Assembly: GCF_018598555.1 (NCBI RefSeq) | Contig: NZ_JAHEWN010000002.1 | Location: 282,330 to 346,329 of the forward strand | From: Curtobacterium aurantiacum | GTDB lineage: Bacteria; Actinomycetota; Actinomycetes; Actinomycetales; Microbacteriaceae | Direction of reading: 5' to 3' | DNA length: 64,000 nucleotides | Shown: in pieces, positions 52,524 to 60,719 of the stretch | How positions within the stretch are numbered: position 1 is the stretch's first letter | How the letters are laid out: every line of letters starts with the position of its first letter | Made by a program: the position numbers and the translations under genes | The notes under the pieces: model-generated | Seen by the model: the letters and a program-made list of their open reading frames with translations, nothing else | The model's database searches: none | Told to the model about the DNA's origin: nothing

Positions 52524-53701
52524 GTGGACACCACCGCTCGTGCGGAGGCCGGGATGCGGATCACCAGGGTGAAGCGGTCTGCACGCCGGTCGACGTGGAC
52601 CGTCCCACCGTGTGGCGTGACGCGCTGCCGGAGCCCGTCGATGCCCGTCCCCGTCCCCGTCCCAGTCCCCGTGCCCGGTCGTTCGGACGACCGCGGTGCG
52701 TCGTTCGCCACCGTGAGTCGCCAGGCGTCGCCGTCGGGCAGCAGCTCGATCGACGCGGTGCTGGCGTGGCTGTGCCGGATGGTGTTCGTCGCGGCCTCGC
52801 GGATCGCGACGGCGAACAGGGCGCCGACCGCGTCGGGCATGCCGGCAGTCTCGAGCCGCACGCGGCAGTCGACCCCCGCCGACCGCAGGACAGCTGCGGC
52901 GTTCCGGGCCTCGACCGCCACCGTCACGGTGCGGTAGCCGCCGACGAGCGCCCGGGTGTCCTCGAGCGCTTCCCGCGCCACGGTCCGGATGTCGGACAGC
53001 TCACCCCGGGCACGCTCGGGGTCGGCGTCGAGCAGCCGTTCGGCGAGCTCGCTCTTCAGCGCGATGACCTGCAGGTGGTGGCCCTGGATGTCGTGCAGGT
53101 CGGTTGCGAAGCGGAGTCGTTCCTCGGCGACGGCGAGGTCGGAGGCGGTGCGACGTGCGGCTTCGAGCCGGAGCACGACACGGTGTATCCAGACGACGCT
53201 GAGCGGCATCAGGGCGAAGAGCGCGAGTGTCCCGACCAGGACGAGTTCGGCGGGCTCGGCGCGGGCGTCGGCTGCCCCGACCAGCAGGACGACGGTGCCG
53301 GCGAGCACGGTGACCCGGGCCCACCCGCGCAGCAGGCAGCCGACCGTGCCGCCCGCGATCGCCAGGGTGAACGACCACGCGGAGCCGGTCGCCGACGGGA
53401 CGAGCGCGACCACCCACGTGGCGACCGCGAGCACCAGCAGGGCGAGCACGGCCGGGTGGCGTGCCGACGCCGCACCGGCGGGACGGAGCAGCAGCGGGAT
53501 CGATGCGAGCGCCGTCACCGTCGCGGCGACGGTGAGCACGACGAGCACGGGGGTGCGCGCCGTCGGCGGACCGTCGGTGCCGATCAGGACCTGCGCGCCG
53601 CCGCCCACCAGCACCACGAGCCACAGCGACGCGACCGAGGACCAGCGGACGACCCGGACGTCGGCGTCGGCGCGGGGCCGCTCCTGCCCGGGGTGCGTCA
53701 C
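52520..53701 (-). CDS. Sensor histidine kinase, NarL-partner type
   Basis: A 393-residue kinase: five or six N-terminal helices with little outside sequence (residues 20-165), a HisKA_3 dimerisation helix with His203 in LHDIQGHH, and an HATPase domain (REAATNTIRHSHAS as N box). The ATP-lid region carries the run GTGTGTGTGTG before GIDGLRQRV (G2 box), longer than usual. It probably senses membrane or envelope stress. The start overlaps the upstream hydrolase gene and the end overlaps the regulator gene. Confidence 0.88.
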   Translation of the reverse strand: MTHPGQERPRADADVRVVRWSSVASLWLVVLVGGGAQVLIGTDGPPTARTPVLVVLTVAATVTALASIPLLLRPAGAASARHPAVLALLVLAVATWVVALVPSATGSAWSFTLAIAGGTVGCLLRGWARVTVLAGTVVLLVGAADARAEPAELVLVGTLALFALMPLSVVWIHRVVLRLEAARRTASDLAVAEERLRFATDLHDIQGHHLQVIALKSELAERLLDADPERARGELSDIRTVAREALEDTRALVGGYRTVTVAVEARNAAAVLRSAGVDCRVRLETAGMPDAVGALFAVAIREAATNTIRHSHASTASIELLPDGDAWRLTVANDAPRSSERPGTGTGTGTGTGIDGLRQRVTPHGGTVHVDRRADRFTLVIRIPASARAVVST

Positions 53702-54648
53702 TCGCTCAGGGTAGCGAGGACCGCGTCGGTGTCCCTGGCGATCCGCTCCGACAGGGTGTGGTGCAGGTAGTGGTCGCCGACGAGACCGATCACCCGGCCG
53801 TGGTCGACGCTCGCCGCCTGGCGCTCGTGCAGTCGGACCCAGTGCGGCACGTCGGTGTCGTTCGTCCGCACGAACAACAGCACGGGCAGGTCGGCAGGGA
53901 ACGTGGCGTCCGCCACCGACCGGAAGTTCTGCGGTGCGTGGTCCATCTCGTCGATCATCGTCGGGGCGGCGCCGTTCTTCGCGGAGAGCAGCCGCATCTG
54001 CCGCTTCGTCGCGTCGTCGTAGGCGTCGCCGTACGTGTCGGGCGAGAGGCTGCTCACCGCCCGCGTCACGCCGAGCCGGTCGAGCGCCACGATCGCCCCG
54101 GTCGGGATCGGCTCGTCCCAGCTCGACTGCTCCGGCACGCTGCTGTCGATGCCGACGAAGGCGGTGACCTCGTCGCGGTACGTCTCCGTGTAGGGCAGGG
54201 CGTAGATGCCCGCGACCGAGTGACCCATCAGCACGTACCGGTCGACGTGCAGGTGCTGCAGGGCCTCGTGTACCTCGCGGATGATGTTCGCGGCGGTCCG
54301 CGGGACGTCGGTCTGGTCGCTCAGGCCGGTGCCGAACGGTTCGACGGCGACGACCCGGTGGGTCCGGGCGAGCTGGTCGATGAGCGGCCCGAAGTCGAGT
54401 CCCGGTGCCGCGGTGCCGAGCCCGGGCAGGAGCACGATCGTCCCGGTGCCGGAGGTGGTGCCGGTCCCGCGGACGACGACGTTCATCTGCTTGCCGTCGA
54501 CGGGCACGCGCTCGCCGTAGTCCTTGATGTCGGACGCCTCGGCGTGCGTCGCGACGACGTTGACGACCGTCGTGGTCGCCAGGGCGAGCACCGGGACCGC
54601 CACCAGCGCGCCGAGGGTGATCAGGGTGATGCGCATGGGCTTCCGCAC
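53698..54648 (-). CDS. Alpha/beta-hydrolase, membrane-anchored, with the two-component genes
   Basis: A 316-residue protein with an N-terminal helix (ITLITLGALVAVPVLALATT, residues about 7-26) and an alpha/beta-hydrolase domain: LLPGLGTAAPG (oxyanion region), nucleophile GHSVAG, and a C-terminal His in GDHYLHH. The GTG at 54648 and the ATG at 54636 are both possible starts. First gene of an operon with the kinase and regulator, both joined by 4-nt overlaps. It may be an outward-facing esterase whose activity is linked to the signal sensed. Confidence 0.75.
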   Translation of the reverse strand: MRKPMRITLITLGALVAVPVLALATTTVVNVVATHAEASDIKDYGERVPVDGKQMNVVVRGTGTTSGTGTIVLLPGLGTAAPGLDFGPLIDQLARTHRVVAVEPFGTGLSDQTDVPRTAANIIREVHEALQHLHVDRYVLMGHSVAGIYALPYTETYRDEVTAFVGIDSSVPEQSSWDEPIPTGAIVALDRLGVTRAVSSLSPDTYGDAYDDATKRQMRLLSAKNGAAPTMIDEMDHAPQNFRSVADATFPADLPVLLFVRTNDTDVPHWVRLHERQAASVDHGRVIGLVGDHYLHHTLSERIARDTDAVLATLSE

Positions 54649-54736
54649 GGTGCTCGTCTCGATCGGGCCGCGCAGGGTGCGCGCGGCGGGTCCGATCAGT
54701 CAAACGGTGCGAGCGCCGGAGCGGATGTGCCCCGGT

Positions 54737-54754
54737 GTCACGATCGATCGTGAC
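54737..54754. promoter_or_regulatory. 18-bp perfect palindrome upstream of the hydrolase-kinase-regulator operon
   Basis: GTCACGATCGATCGTGAC, followed 5 bp on by a half site TGTCACGG. It lies about 90 bp before the operon start. Its size and place suit autoregulation by the NarL-type regulator. Alternatively it is part of the 3' region of the methyltransferase gene at 54821. Confidence 0.5.
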
Positions 54755-54820
54755 GGATGTCACGGTCGACCCGGCCGCGACCCGCGACCCGCGGTCCGCG
54801 GCCGGCGGCCGGCGGCCCGC

Positions 54821-55483
54821 TCAGGCCAGCAGCTCGCAGAAGTTCCGGCCCTCGGCCGTCCAGCTCTGCCGCGCGACCAGTCCGGCGTCCGCCGCGTGCC
54901 GGTGCAGGGCGTCGAGGCCGACCTCGGCCCAGGGGAAGCCGGCGCTCTCGTTGCCGTCGGCGTCCACGACCCGGGCCGTGTAGACCCGGTCAGCCGCGGC
55001 TTCGGGGTTCGTCTCGACGATGACCCGGCCGCCGGCCCGCACGATCTCGCGGCACCGAGCGAGCAGGGCCGTCGGGTCGCCACCGATGCCGATGTTGCCG
55101 TCGATCACGAGCGCGGTGTCCCAGTGGCCCTCGTCGGGCACCGCGTCGAACACGGAGCCCTGCAGGGCTGTGCCGCCGGAACGTTCCGCGATGGCGACGG
55201 CCTCGGCGGAGACGTCCACGCCGAGCGCCGGGATGCCCCGGGAGCGTGCGGCGACGAGCATCCGGCCCGGGCCGCAGCCGATGTCGATGACCCCGCCGTC
55301 GACGTCGTCGAGCAGCGAGCGGTCGACGCGGTCGGCGGCGGCGCTCCAGCGGCCGACGTCCATCGTGGTGACGGCGTCCGGGCGGTCGGGGTCGGTCAGG
55401 CGCAGGTGGCCGTCGGTGCGGAGGGCCCGGGCGTACGGCTCGCCGCCACCGGCACCGAAGGAGACGGGTGCGTGCATGGTCAT
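54821..55483 (-). CDS. Class I SAM-dependent methyltransferase
   Basis: A 220-residue Rossmann methyltransferase: VIDIGCGPGRMLVAA (motif I, about residues 65-79), VDVSAEAV (motif II), then VIVETNPEA. Third gene of an operon behind the GT2 and DUF2064 genes; start overlaps the DUF2064 stop. The acceptor is unknown, but the neighbours suggest a small glycosylated or sugar-nucleotide metabolite. GGAG precedes the ATG. Confidence 0.8.
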   Translation of the reverse strand: MTMHAPVSFGAGGGEPYARALRTDGHLRLTDPDRPDAVTTMDVGRWSAAADRVDRSLLDDVDGGVIDIGCGPGRMLVAARSRGIPALGVDVSAEAVAIAERSGGTALQGSVFDAVPDEGHWDTALVIDGNIGIGGDPTALLARCREIVRAGGRVIVETNPEAAADRVYTARVVDADGNESAGFPWAEVGLDALHRHAADAGLVARQSWTAEGRNFCELLA

Positions 55484-56157
55484 CGGGTGCTCCCCACGGT
55501 CTCGGCACGGAGTGCTCGGGTGAAGTCGGAGTCGGGTGCGAGGTCGGCGACCCGTTCGGCGTCGGGGATCGTGTCGACGTCGAGCAGTTCGCCGAGCACG
55601 CCCACGTCGAGGCCGGCGTCGGTCAGTCGTGCGAGCTGGACGGCACCGGTGTCGTCGCGCGACATCGGGACGCCGCGCAGCAGGTCGCCGGTGGGCTCTC
55701 GCAGGTACAGCGACCAGAAGCCGCCGTCCTCGGCCGGGCCGAACCAGGCGTCGCGGGCGGCGTCGTCGAACACCGGGGCGAGGTCCGCGGCGGACACCTG
55801 CGGGGTGTCCATGCCGACGAGCAGCAGCGGGCCGTCGATGGCGTCGAACAGGAACCCGAGGCGCTCGTCGAGGCCGCCACCGGGCTGGTGCAGCACGTCG
55901 AACCCCTCGGCCGACTCCGGCACGACGTCGCCGTCGAAGAACAGGACCCGATGTGCTGCGGGCAGGGCGCGGACGGTCGCCAGGGTGTCGGCGAGGCTCG
56001 CGGACGCGACGCGCGCGGCGCCCTCGGGGGAGAGCGCCGGCGTCAGCCGGGTCTTCACCTTGCCAGGCAGGCACTCCTTCGCGACGACCGCGACGGTCAC
56101 CGGGACGGACACGCCGTCGGCCACGGTGCTGATGCCGTCGGTCGGGAGGGCGGTCAC
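55480..56157 (-). CDS. DUF2064 / TIGR04282-type glycosyltransferase-like protein
   Basis: A 225-residue protein with a GT-A-like fold: VVAKECLPGKVKTRLTPALS (nucleotide region), LLLVGMDTPQV (metal Asp) and GPAEDGGFWSLYL. This matches the DUF2064 family, once linked to arsenosugar synthesis. Its neighbours, a GT2 enzyme and a methyltransferase, are the usual partners. The GTG overlaps the GT2 stop codon by 4 nt, and its own stop overlaps the methyltransferase start. Confidence 0.8.
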   Translation of the reverse strand: MTALPTDGISTVADGVSVPVTVAVVAKECLPGKVKTRLTPALSPEGAARVASASLADTLATVRALPAAHRVLFFDGDVVPESAEGFDVLHQPGGGLDERLGFLFDAIDGPLLLVGMDTPQVSAADLAPVFDDAARDAWFGPAEDGGFWSLYLREPTGDLLRGVPMSRDDTGAVQLARLTDAGLDVGVLGELLDVDTIPDAERVADLAPDSDFTRALRAETVGSTR

Positions 56158-56903
56158 GAGCGGGCCTCCTCGACCACGGGGGTGGACCCGGCCGCCTGGC
56201 GGAGCGGACCCGGTGCGACGACCCGGACACGGGCCTCCCGGCGGTACGCACGGAGCAGGCGGGACATGTCCCGCACCGCGTTGACCGTGCCGCGGAGCGT
56301 GCCGGTGACCTTGCTGTCACCGATCCGCTGCGCGTACCCGATGTCGGACTCGTCGACGCGCCAGCCGGCGGCGTGGGCGGCCAGGACCATCTCGAGCGGG
56401 TAGCCGCTGCGACGGTCGCGCAGGTCGAGGGAGAGGAGGTCCTCGCGGCGCATCACGCGCATCGGTCCGAGGTCGCGCAGGCGGTAGCCGGTCGCGCGGT
56501 GCATGAGGACGGCGAGGACCCGGTTCGCGAAGCGCGCGTGCGGCGCCCAGGCGCCCCGACCGGTCGGGACGCGTCGGCCGAGTGCCAGGTCGACGCGGCC
56601 GCTGGCCACGCGGTCGACCAGGGGCGGGAGCTCGGCGGGGTCCATCGAGGCGTCGGCGTCGCAGAAGGCGACGAAGTCGGCGGTCGCCGCGGCGACCCCG
56701 GCGGCGCAGGCCGAGCCGAAGCCCTTGACGGGTTCCGTCACCACCAGGGCACCGTGGGCGCGGGCGACGTCGGCGGACCCGTCGGTCGATCCGTTGTCGA
56801 CGACGATGGCCCGGTAGCCCGTGGGGAGCCGTGCGATGACCTTCGGCAGGGCGTCCGCCTCGTCGAGGCACGGCAGGATCACGTCGACAGTCATGTCCGT
56901 CAT
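56154..56903 (-). CDS. Family 2 glycosyltransferase
   Basis: A 249-residue GT2 enzyme: VDVILPCLDEADALPKVIA at the start, VVDNGSTDGS, CDADASMDP (metal DxD) and a Trp/Arg-containing acceptor region (RLRDLGPMRVMRREDL). It lacks membrane helices, like dolichyl-phosphate mannose synthase-type GT2 enzymes. First gene of a three-gene operon. Starts at 56903 and 56894 are both possible. Confidence 0.8.
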   Translation of the reverse strand: MTDMTVDVILPCLDEADALPKVIARLPTGYRAIVVDNGSTDGSADVARAHGALVVTEPVKGFGSACAAGVAAATADFVAFCDADASMDPAELPPLVDRVASGRVDLALGRRVPTGRGAWAPHARFANRVLAVLMHRATGYRLRDLGPMRVMRREDLLSLDLRDRRSGYPLEMVLAAHAAGWRVDESDIGYAQRIGDSKVTGTLRGTVNAVRDMSRLLRAYRREARVRVVAPGPLRQAAGSTPVVEEARS

Positions 56904-57078
56904 TCGGTGCGGTCGGTCGGATCGACGGGTCTGTCCTGGCATGTCCTCGACACAACACGACGACAGCCCGCGGGGTACAGGAAACTGCCGGGTCCTGGTC
57001 GTTCAGCGCGTTCGGCGTGCGTCCGGTCCCCAGAACGGGGGACGGGGGCACGCGCGTCGTGCGTCCTGGGTGTCGCGA

Positions 57079-57159
57079 GACGCCGTCGTGTCGTCGGGAC
57101 GCCGCCGAATCCGGCGGCGTCTCGCGCACCAGGGGGCGTCTTGCCGACACGACGGCGTC
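57079..57159. repeat. Nested hairpin: outer 15-bp and inner 10-bp stems
   Basis: Outer arms GACGCCGTCGTGTCG (57079-57093) and complement (57145-57159); inner arms GACGCCGCCG (57098-57107) and CGGCGGCGTC (57112-57121). The outer and inner arms share GACGCCG, so alternative pairings exist. First of three elements in the 456-bp gap between the GT2 and epimerase genes (56904-57359), which otherwise has no gene. Confidence 0.8.
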
Positions 57160-57185
57160 CTGCGTGGCCGTGGGCGCGGGGACGG

Positions 57186-57229
57186 CGGACGGGAGGCGCG
57201 GGGCGGGGTCGTCACGGGCCTCCCGTCCG
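57186..57229. repeat. GGAGGCCCG palindrome family, copy 5
   Basis: CGGACGGGAGGC (57186-57197) and GCCTCCCGTCCG (57218-57229), 12 bp; the loop is 20 nt. A diverged copy, since the left arm reads GGAGGCGCG. Confidence 0.75.
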
Positions 57230-57299
57230 GCGGGTGGGCGCGTTTCGTGCGCGGGGCCCGCTCGGCTCGGGGGCTCGCTCGGCTCGCGTCGCTCGCTCG

Positions 57300-57350
57300 G
57301 TGAGCAGAAGATGTCGGGTCGCGGGGCGTGACCCGACGTCTTCTGCTCAC
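57300..57350. repeat. 51-bp hairpin family, copy 3
   Basis: GTGAGCAGAAGATGTCGGGT... arms of 21 nt (57300-57320, 57330-57350) with one G-T pair and the 9-nt loop GCGGGGCGT. It ends 9 bp from the epimerase stop codon (minus strand), where a terminator would be expected. Confidence 0.88.
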
Positions 57351-57359
57351 GCGTTGTGG

Positions 57360-58430
57360 CTAGCGGACGGCGCTCCGGAGCGGAGCCGTCGCGAAGTCGC
57401 GCATGCCGGCCGCGAAGTCGACCTCGGCGTGCCAGCCGAGCTCATCGGCGATGCGGGTGGAACTCGCCGTGACGTGGCGAACGTCGCCCAGGCGGTACTC
57501 GCCCGTGACGACCGGCTGCGGGCCGTCGGGTCCGGCGATCGCCGCGGCCATGTCGCCGATCGTGTGCACGGTGCCGGAGCCGACGTTGTACGCGCGGAAC
57601 GTGTCCGACGGCAGGTCTGCGGTCGCGGCGATCGAGGCGGCGTTCGCGCCGGCGACGTCGTCGACGTGCACGAAGTCGCGTCGCTGGGCGCCGTCCTCGA
57701 AGACGCGGGGCGCCTCGCCGCGGGCCAGTGCCGAGCGGAACAGGGACGCGACACCGGCGTAGGGGGTATTCGCCGGCATGCCGGGTCCGTAGACGTTGTG
57801 GTACCGGAGCGCGATCGCGCGGCCTCCCGTGGCGCGGGCCCAGCTCGAGGCGAGGTGCTCCTGCGCGACCTTCGTCTGCGCGTACACGTTGCGGGGGTCG
57901 AGCGCGGCGGACTCGTCGATCAGGCCGGGCAGCAGGGGCTGCCCGTCCGGGCCGATGGGGTCGAAGCGGCCGGCGTCGAGGTCCTCGCGGCGGCGGGCCG
58001 GCGGACGCGTGGGGTCGCCGGAGGCGGTGGTGTAGGCGCCCTCGCCGTAGACGACCATCGAGCTGGCGACGACGAGCCGGCCGATGTCGTGCCGGGCCAT
58101 GCCGGCGAGGACGTGGGCGGTGCCGGCGTCGTTCGACGAGACGTAGTCGGGGGCGTCCTGGAAGTCGACGCCGAGGCCGACCTTCGCGGCTTGGTGGCAG
58201 ACGACGTCGATGCCGTCGAGTGCGGCGTCGAGGGAGACCCGGTCGCGGACGTCGCCGTGCACGAACGCGATGCCCTGCTGCTGGTGGGCGTGGACGACCT
58301 CGGCGGGGTCGCCGTGCACGTCGTCGCGCAGGGAGTCGAGGACGCGGACCTCGTGGCCGTCGGCCAGGGCGCGGCGGACGATCGCGGAGCCGATGAAGCC
58401 GGCGCCGCCGGTGACGAGGAGGCGGCTCAT
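57360..58430 (-). CDS. NAD-dependent epimerase/dehydratase
   Basis: A 356-residue extended SDR: LLVTGGAGFIGSAIVRRA (GxxGxxG, residues 4-21), SSMVVYGEG (Ser), VYAQTK (catalytic Tyr-x3-Lys) and RDFVHVDDVA. This is the sugar-nucleotide epimerase pattern; the residues specific to GalE or other types are not clear. It overlaps the MTAP gene by 4 nt and lies beside the GT2-DUF2064-methyltransferase operon, so all five may serve one pathway. Confidence 0.82.
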   Translation of the reverse strand: MSRLLVTGGAGFIGSAIVRRALADGHEVRVLDSLRDDVHGDPAEVVHAHQQQGIAFVHGDVRDRVSLDAALDGIDVVCHQAAKVGLGVDFQDAPDYVSSNDAGTAHVLAGMARHDIGRLVVASSMVVYGEGAYTTASGDPTRPPARRREDLDAGRFDPIGPDGQPLLPGLIDESAALDPRNVYAQTKVAQEHLASSWARATGGRAIALRYHNVYGPGMPANTPYAGVASLFRSALARGEAPRVFEDGAQRRDFVHVDDVAGANAASIAATADLPSDTFRAYNVGSGTVHTIGDMAAAIAGPDGPQPVVTGEYRLGDVRHVTASSTRIADELGWHAEVDFAAGMRDFATAPLRSAVR

Positions 58431-59371
58431 GCGGTGGCACCCGCGGTCGAGGCGGCGGGCTGGGCCTGCGTGGCGGTGGCGCCTGTGGACTGGGCCTGCA
58501 TGATGCTGGCGCTCGCGGTGGTGGGGACGAGCTCACGCGGGGTGAAGTCGGCGGGGATCGCGGCGACGATCTGGCCGATGGCGCGGACGATGACCTCGTT
58601 GGCACGGGCGAGGCGCTCCATGACGAGGGCGTGGGTGACGACGGCTCCGGCGTCGTCGACGTCGGGGCCGCTGGCTGCGGCTGCGGCTGCGGCTGCGGCT
58701 GCGGCTTCGTCCTCGGTCGGGGCCAGGCCGGCGTCGGCGTCGGTGACGAACGACAGGTTCACGGTGGCGATGCCGAGTTCGGCGGCGAGCGGGACCTCGG
58801 GCGTCATCGTCATGTTGACGGTGTGGCCTCCGGCCTGGCGGAGCCAGACGGACTCGGCGCGGGTGGAGAACCGGGGCCCCTGGATGACGACGCACGTGCC
58901 GGTCGGACGGAACGGCACGTCGAGCCCGGAGACGGCCTCGATCGCCGCGCGTCGGAGCGTCGGGTCGAACGGGTCGGCGAACGACAGGTGCTGGACGTCG
59001 TCCTCGAAGAACGTGTCGGCGCGACCCCAGGTGCGGTCGATGAGCTGGTCGGTGACGACGAAGGTCCCAGGGGCGTAGCCGGGGTGCAGGCCGCCGACGG
59101 CGCTCGAGGACACGATGGCGCGGACACCGAGCGAGCGGAGCGCCCAGACGTTCGCGCGGTGGTTGATGCGGTGCGGGGCGACGGAGTGCTCGCGGCCGTG
59201 CCGCGTCAGGAACGCGACCCGACGTCCGGCCAACGTGCCGATGCTGATCGGGCTCGACGTCGGGCCGAACGGGGTCGGGACGTCGAGCTCGTCGGCGGTG
59301 CCCTCTTCGAACAGCTGGTAGAGGCCGGAGCCTCCGATGACACCGATCGTCACGGCTTCGTCGTTCTCCAC
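58427..59371 (-). CDS. mtnP: S-methyl-5'-thioadenosine phosphorylase
   Basis: A 314-residue phosphorylase of the PNP/MTAP family: IGVIGGSGLYQLF (phosphate loop), RHGREHSVAPHRINHRANVW, GGLHPGYAPG, QGPRFSTRAES and NMTMTPEVPLAAELG. It cleaves methylthioadenosine (or a related nucleoside) to adenine and a sugar phosphate. A run of ten or so Ala residues (about 228-238), coded by GGCTGC repeats at 58673-58706, is inserted in a surface loop. The GTG at 59371 follows GGAGG. Confidence 0.85.
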   Translation of the reverse strand: MENDEAVTIGVIGGSGLYQLFEEGTADELDVPTPFGPTSSPISIGTLAGRRVAFLTRHGREHSVAPHRINHRANVWALRSLGVRAIVSSSAVGGLHPGYAPGTFVVTDQLIDRTWGRADTFFEDDVQHLSFADPFDPTLRRAAIEAVSGLDVPFRPTGTCVVIQGPRFSTRAESVWLRQAGGHTVNMTMTPEVPLAAELGIATVNLSFVTDADAGLAPTEDEAAAAAAAAAAASGPDVDDAGAVVTHALVMERLARANEVIVRAIGQIVAAIPADFTPRELVPTTASASIMQAQSTGATATQAQPAASTAGATA

Positions 59372-59477
59372 AGGTCCTCCGGTTGGTCGTCGGCGCGGGC
59401 TGCGCGCTGGATACGCTACTGACGGCGCCACCGGGCGAACCGGGAGCGGCGCCACCAACCCCTGTTCGGAGGCACCT

Positions 59478-60719
59478 GTGCGAACGATCGGTCAGCACCG
59501 CGACGACCTGGCGGCGTTGCTCGCGCCGGTGGTGGCGGGCCTCGGAGCAGAAGAACGGCCGCTCGACGAGCTCGCCGGTGCCGGTGCGCGTGTCGGGTTC
59601 GTGCATCGTGTGCTCGCCGCGCCCGTCGTGTCGCCGGTGCCGCTGCCGCCGTTCGACAACAGTCAGATGGACGGGTTCGCCGCGCGGGTCGTCGACGCCG
59701 GGCAGGACGTCCGGGTCGTCGCTCCGATCCCGGCCGGCGTCGTGCCCGAGCCCCTCGAGCCCGGCACGGCGGCGCCCATCATGACCGGCGCGCGGATCCC
59801 GGCGGGAGCCGACGCGGTGTTCCCGGTCGAGGCGACCGAGCCCGGCGCGTTCCCGGCCGCGCTCGAGCTGCCCCGGGTGACGGTGCCCGGTGACCTGACC
59901 GCCGGCACCTTCGTGCGGGCCACCGGCAGCGACCTGGCCACCGGCGCCGAACTCGCACCGGCCGGGGCCCCGGTGACGCCGGCCTTGCTCGGCGCGCTCG
60001 CCTCTGCCGGGGTGGCGACCGTGCTCGTGCGCCGACCGCTGCGGGTCCTCGTCGTGTCGACCGGATCCGAACTGCAGGGCGCCGATGCCGACGCGGCGAC
60101 GATCGGCGACGCCAACGGCATCGCGCTGCGGGCTGCGCTCGCCGAGGTCGGAGCGGACCCGCGGACCGTCCGGGTGCCCGACGACGTCGCTGCCTTCGAC
60201 CGGGCCCTCGATGCGGCCGTGGGGGACTGGGCCGACCTCGTGCTCACCACCGGGGGCATCAGCGCCGGGGCGTACGAGGTCGTGCGGCAGGCGCTCGAAC
60301 CCCGCGGGCTCGCGGTGACGCCGGTCGCGATGCAACCCGGTGGGCCGCAGGCGTTCGGCAGCGTCGTGTTCGGAGCTGGCGGCGTCGCTCGTGCCGTTCC
60401 GGTCGTGTCCTTCCCCGGTAACCCGGTGTCGGCGCTCGTCTCGTTCGAGGTGTTCCTGCGCCCGCTGCTCGCCGATGCCGTCGGGCTCGCGGCCGACCGA
60501 CCCGCCCAGGTCCTGCCGGCTGCGTCCGCTGCCGCCTCACCCGTCGGCAAGCACCAGGTCCGGCGCGGCCGGGTGCAGGACGGGGCCGTGCACTTCGTGG
60601 GCGGCCCGAGTTCGCACCTGCTCGTCCACTACGCGGCCGCCACGCACCTGGTGCACGTCCCCGTGGGGGTCGACACCGTCGAACCCGGCGACCCCCTGAC
60701 CGTCTGGAGCCTCCGATGA
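59478..60719 (+). CDS. moeA: Molybdopterin molybdotransferase
   Basis: A 413-residue MoeA with its four domains: DNSQMDGFA near residue 57, ADAVFPVEAT, IGDANGIAL, the MPT-binding TTGGISAGAYE and SFPGNPVSA, then a C-terminal beta barrel. It inserts molybdate into adenylated molybdopterin. The GTG at 59478 has GGAGG upstream. First gene of a four-gene moe/moa operon linked by 4-nt overlaps; the MTAP gene diverges from it with a 106-bp gap. Confidence 0.9.
   Translation: MRTIGQHRDDLAALLAPVVAGLGAEERPLDELAGAGARVGFVHRVLAAPVVSPVPLPPFDNSQMDGFAARVVDAGQDVRVVAPIPAGVVPEPLEPGTAAPIMTGARIPAGADAVFPVEATEPGAFPAALELPRVTVPGDLTAGTFVRATGSDLATGAELAPAGAPVTPALLGALASAGVATVLVRRPLRVLVVSTGSELQGADADAATIGDANGIALRAALAEVGADPRTVRVPDDVAAFDRALDAAVGDWADLVLTTGGISAGAYEVVRQALEPRGLAVTPVAMQPGGPQAFGSVVFGAGGVARAVPVVSFPGNPVSALVSFEVFLRPLLADAVGLAADRPAQVLPAASAAASPVGKHQVRRGRVQDGAVHFVGGPSSHLLVHYAAATHLVHVPVGVDTVEPGDPLTVWSLR

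Noticed and set aside
54821..56903. An arsenosugar biosynthesis cluster
   Set aside because: DUF2064 gives the name, but no arsenic methyltransferase, reductase or efflux gene is here, so the name is not transferred.
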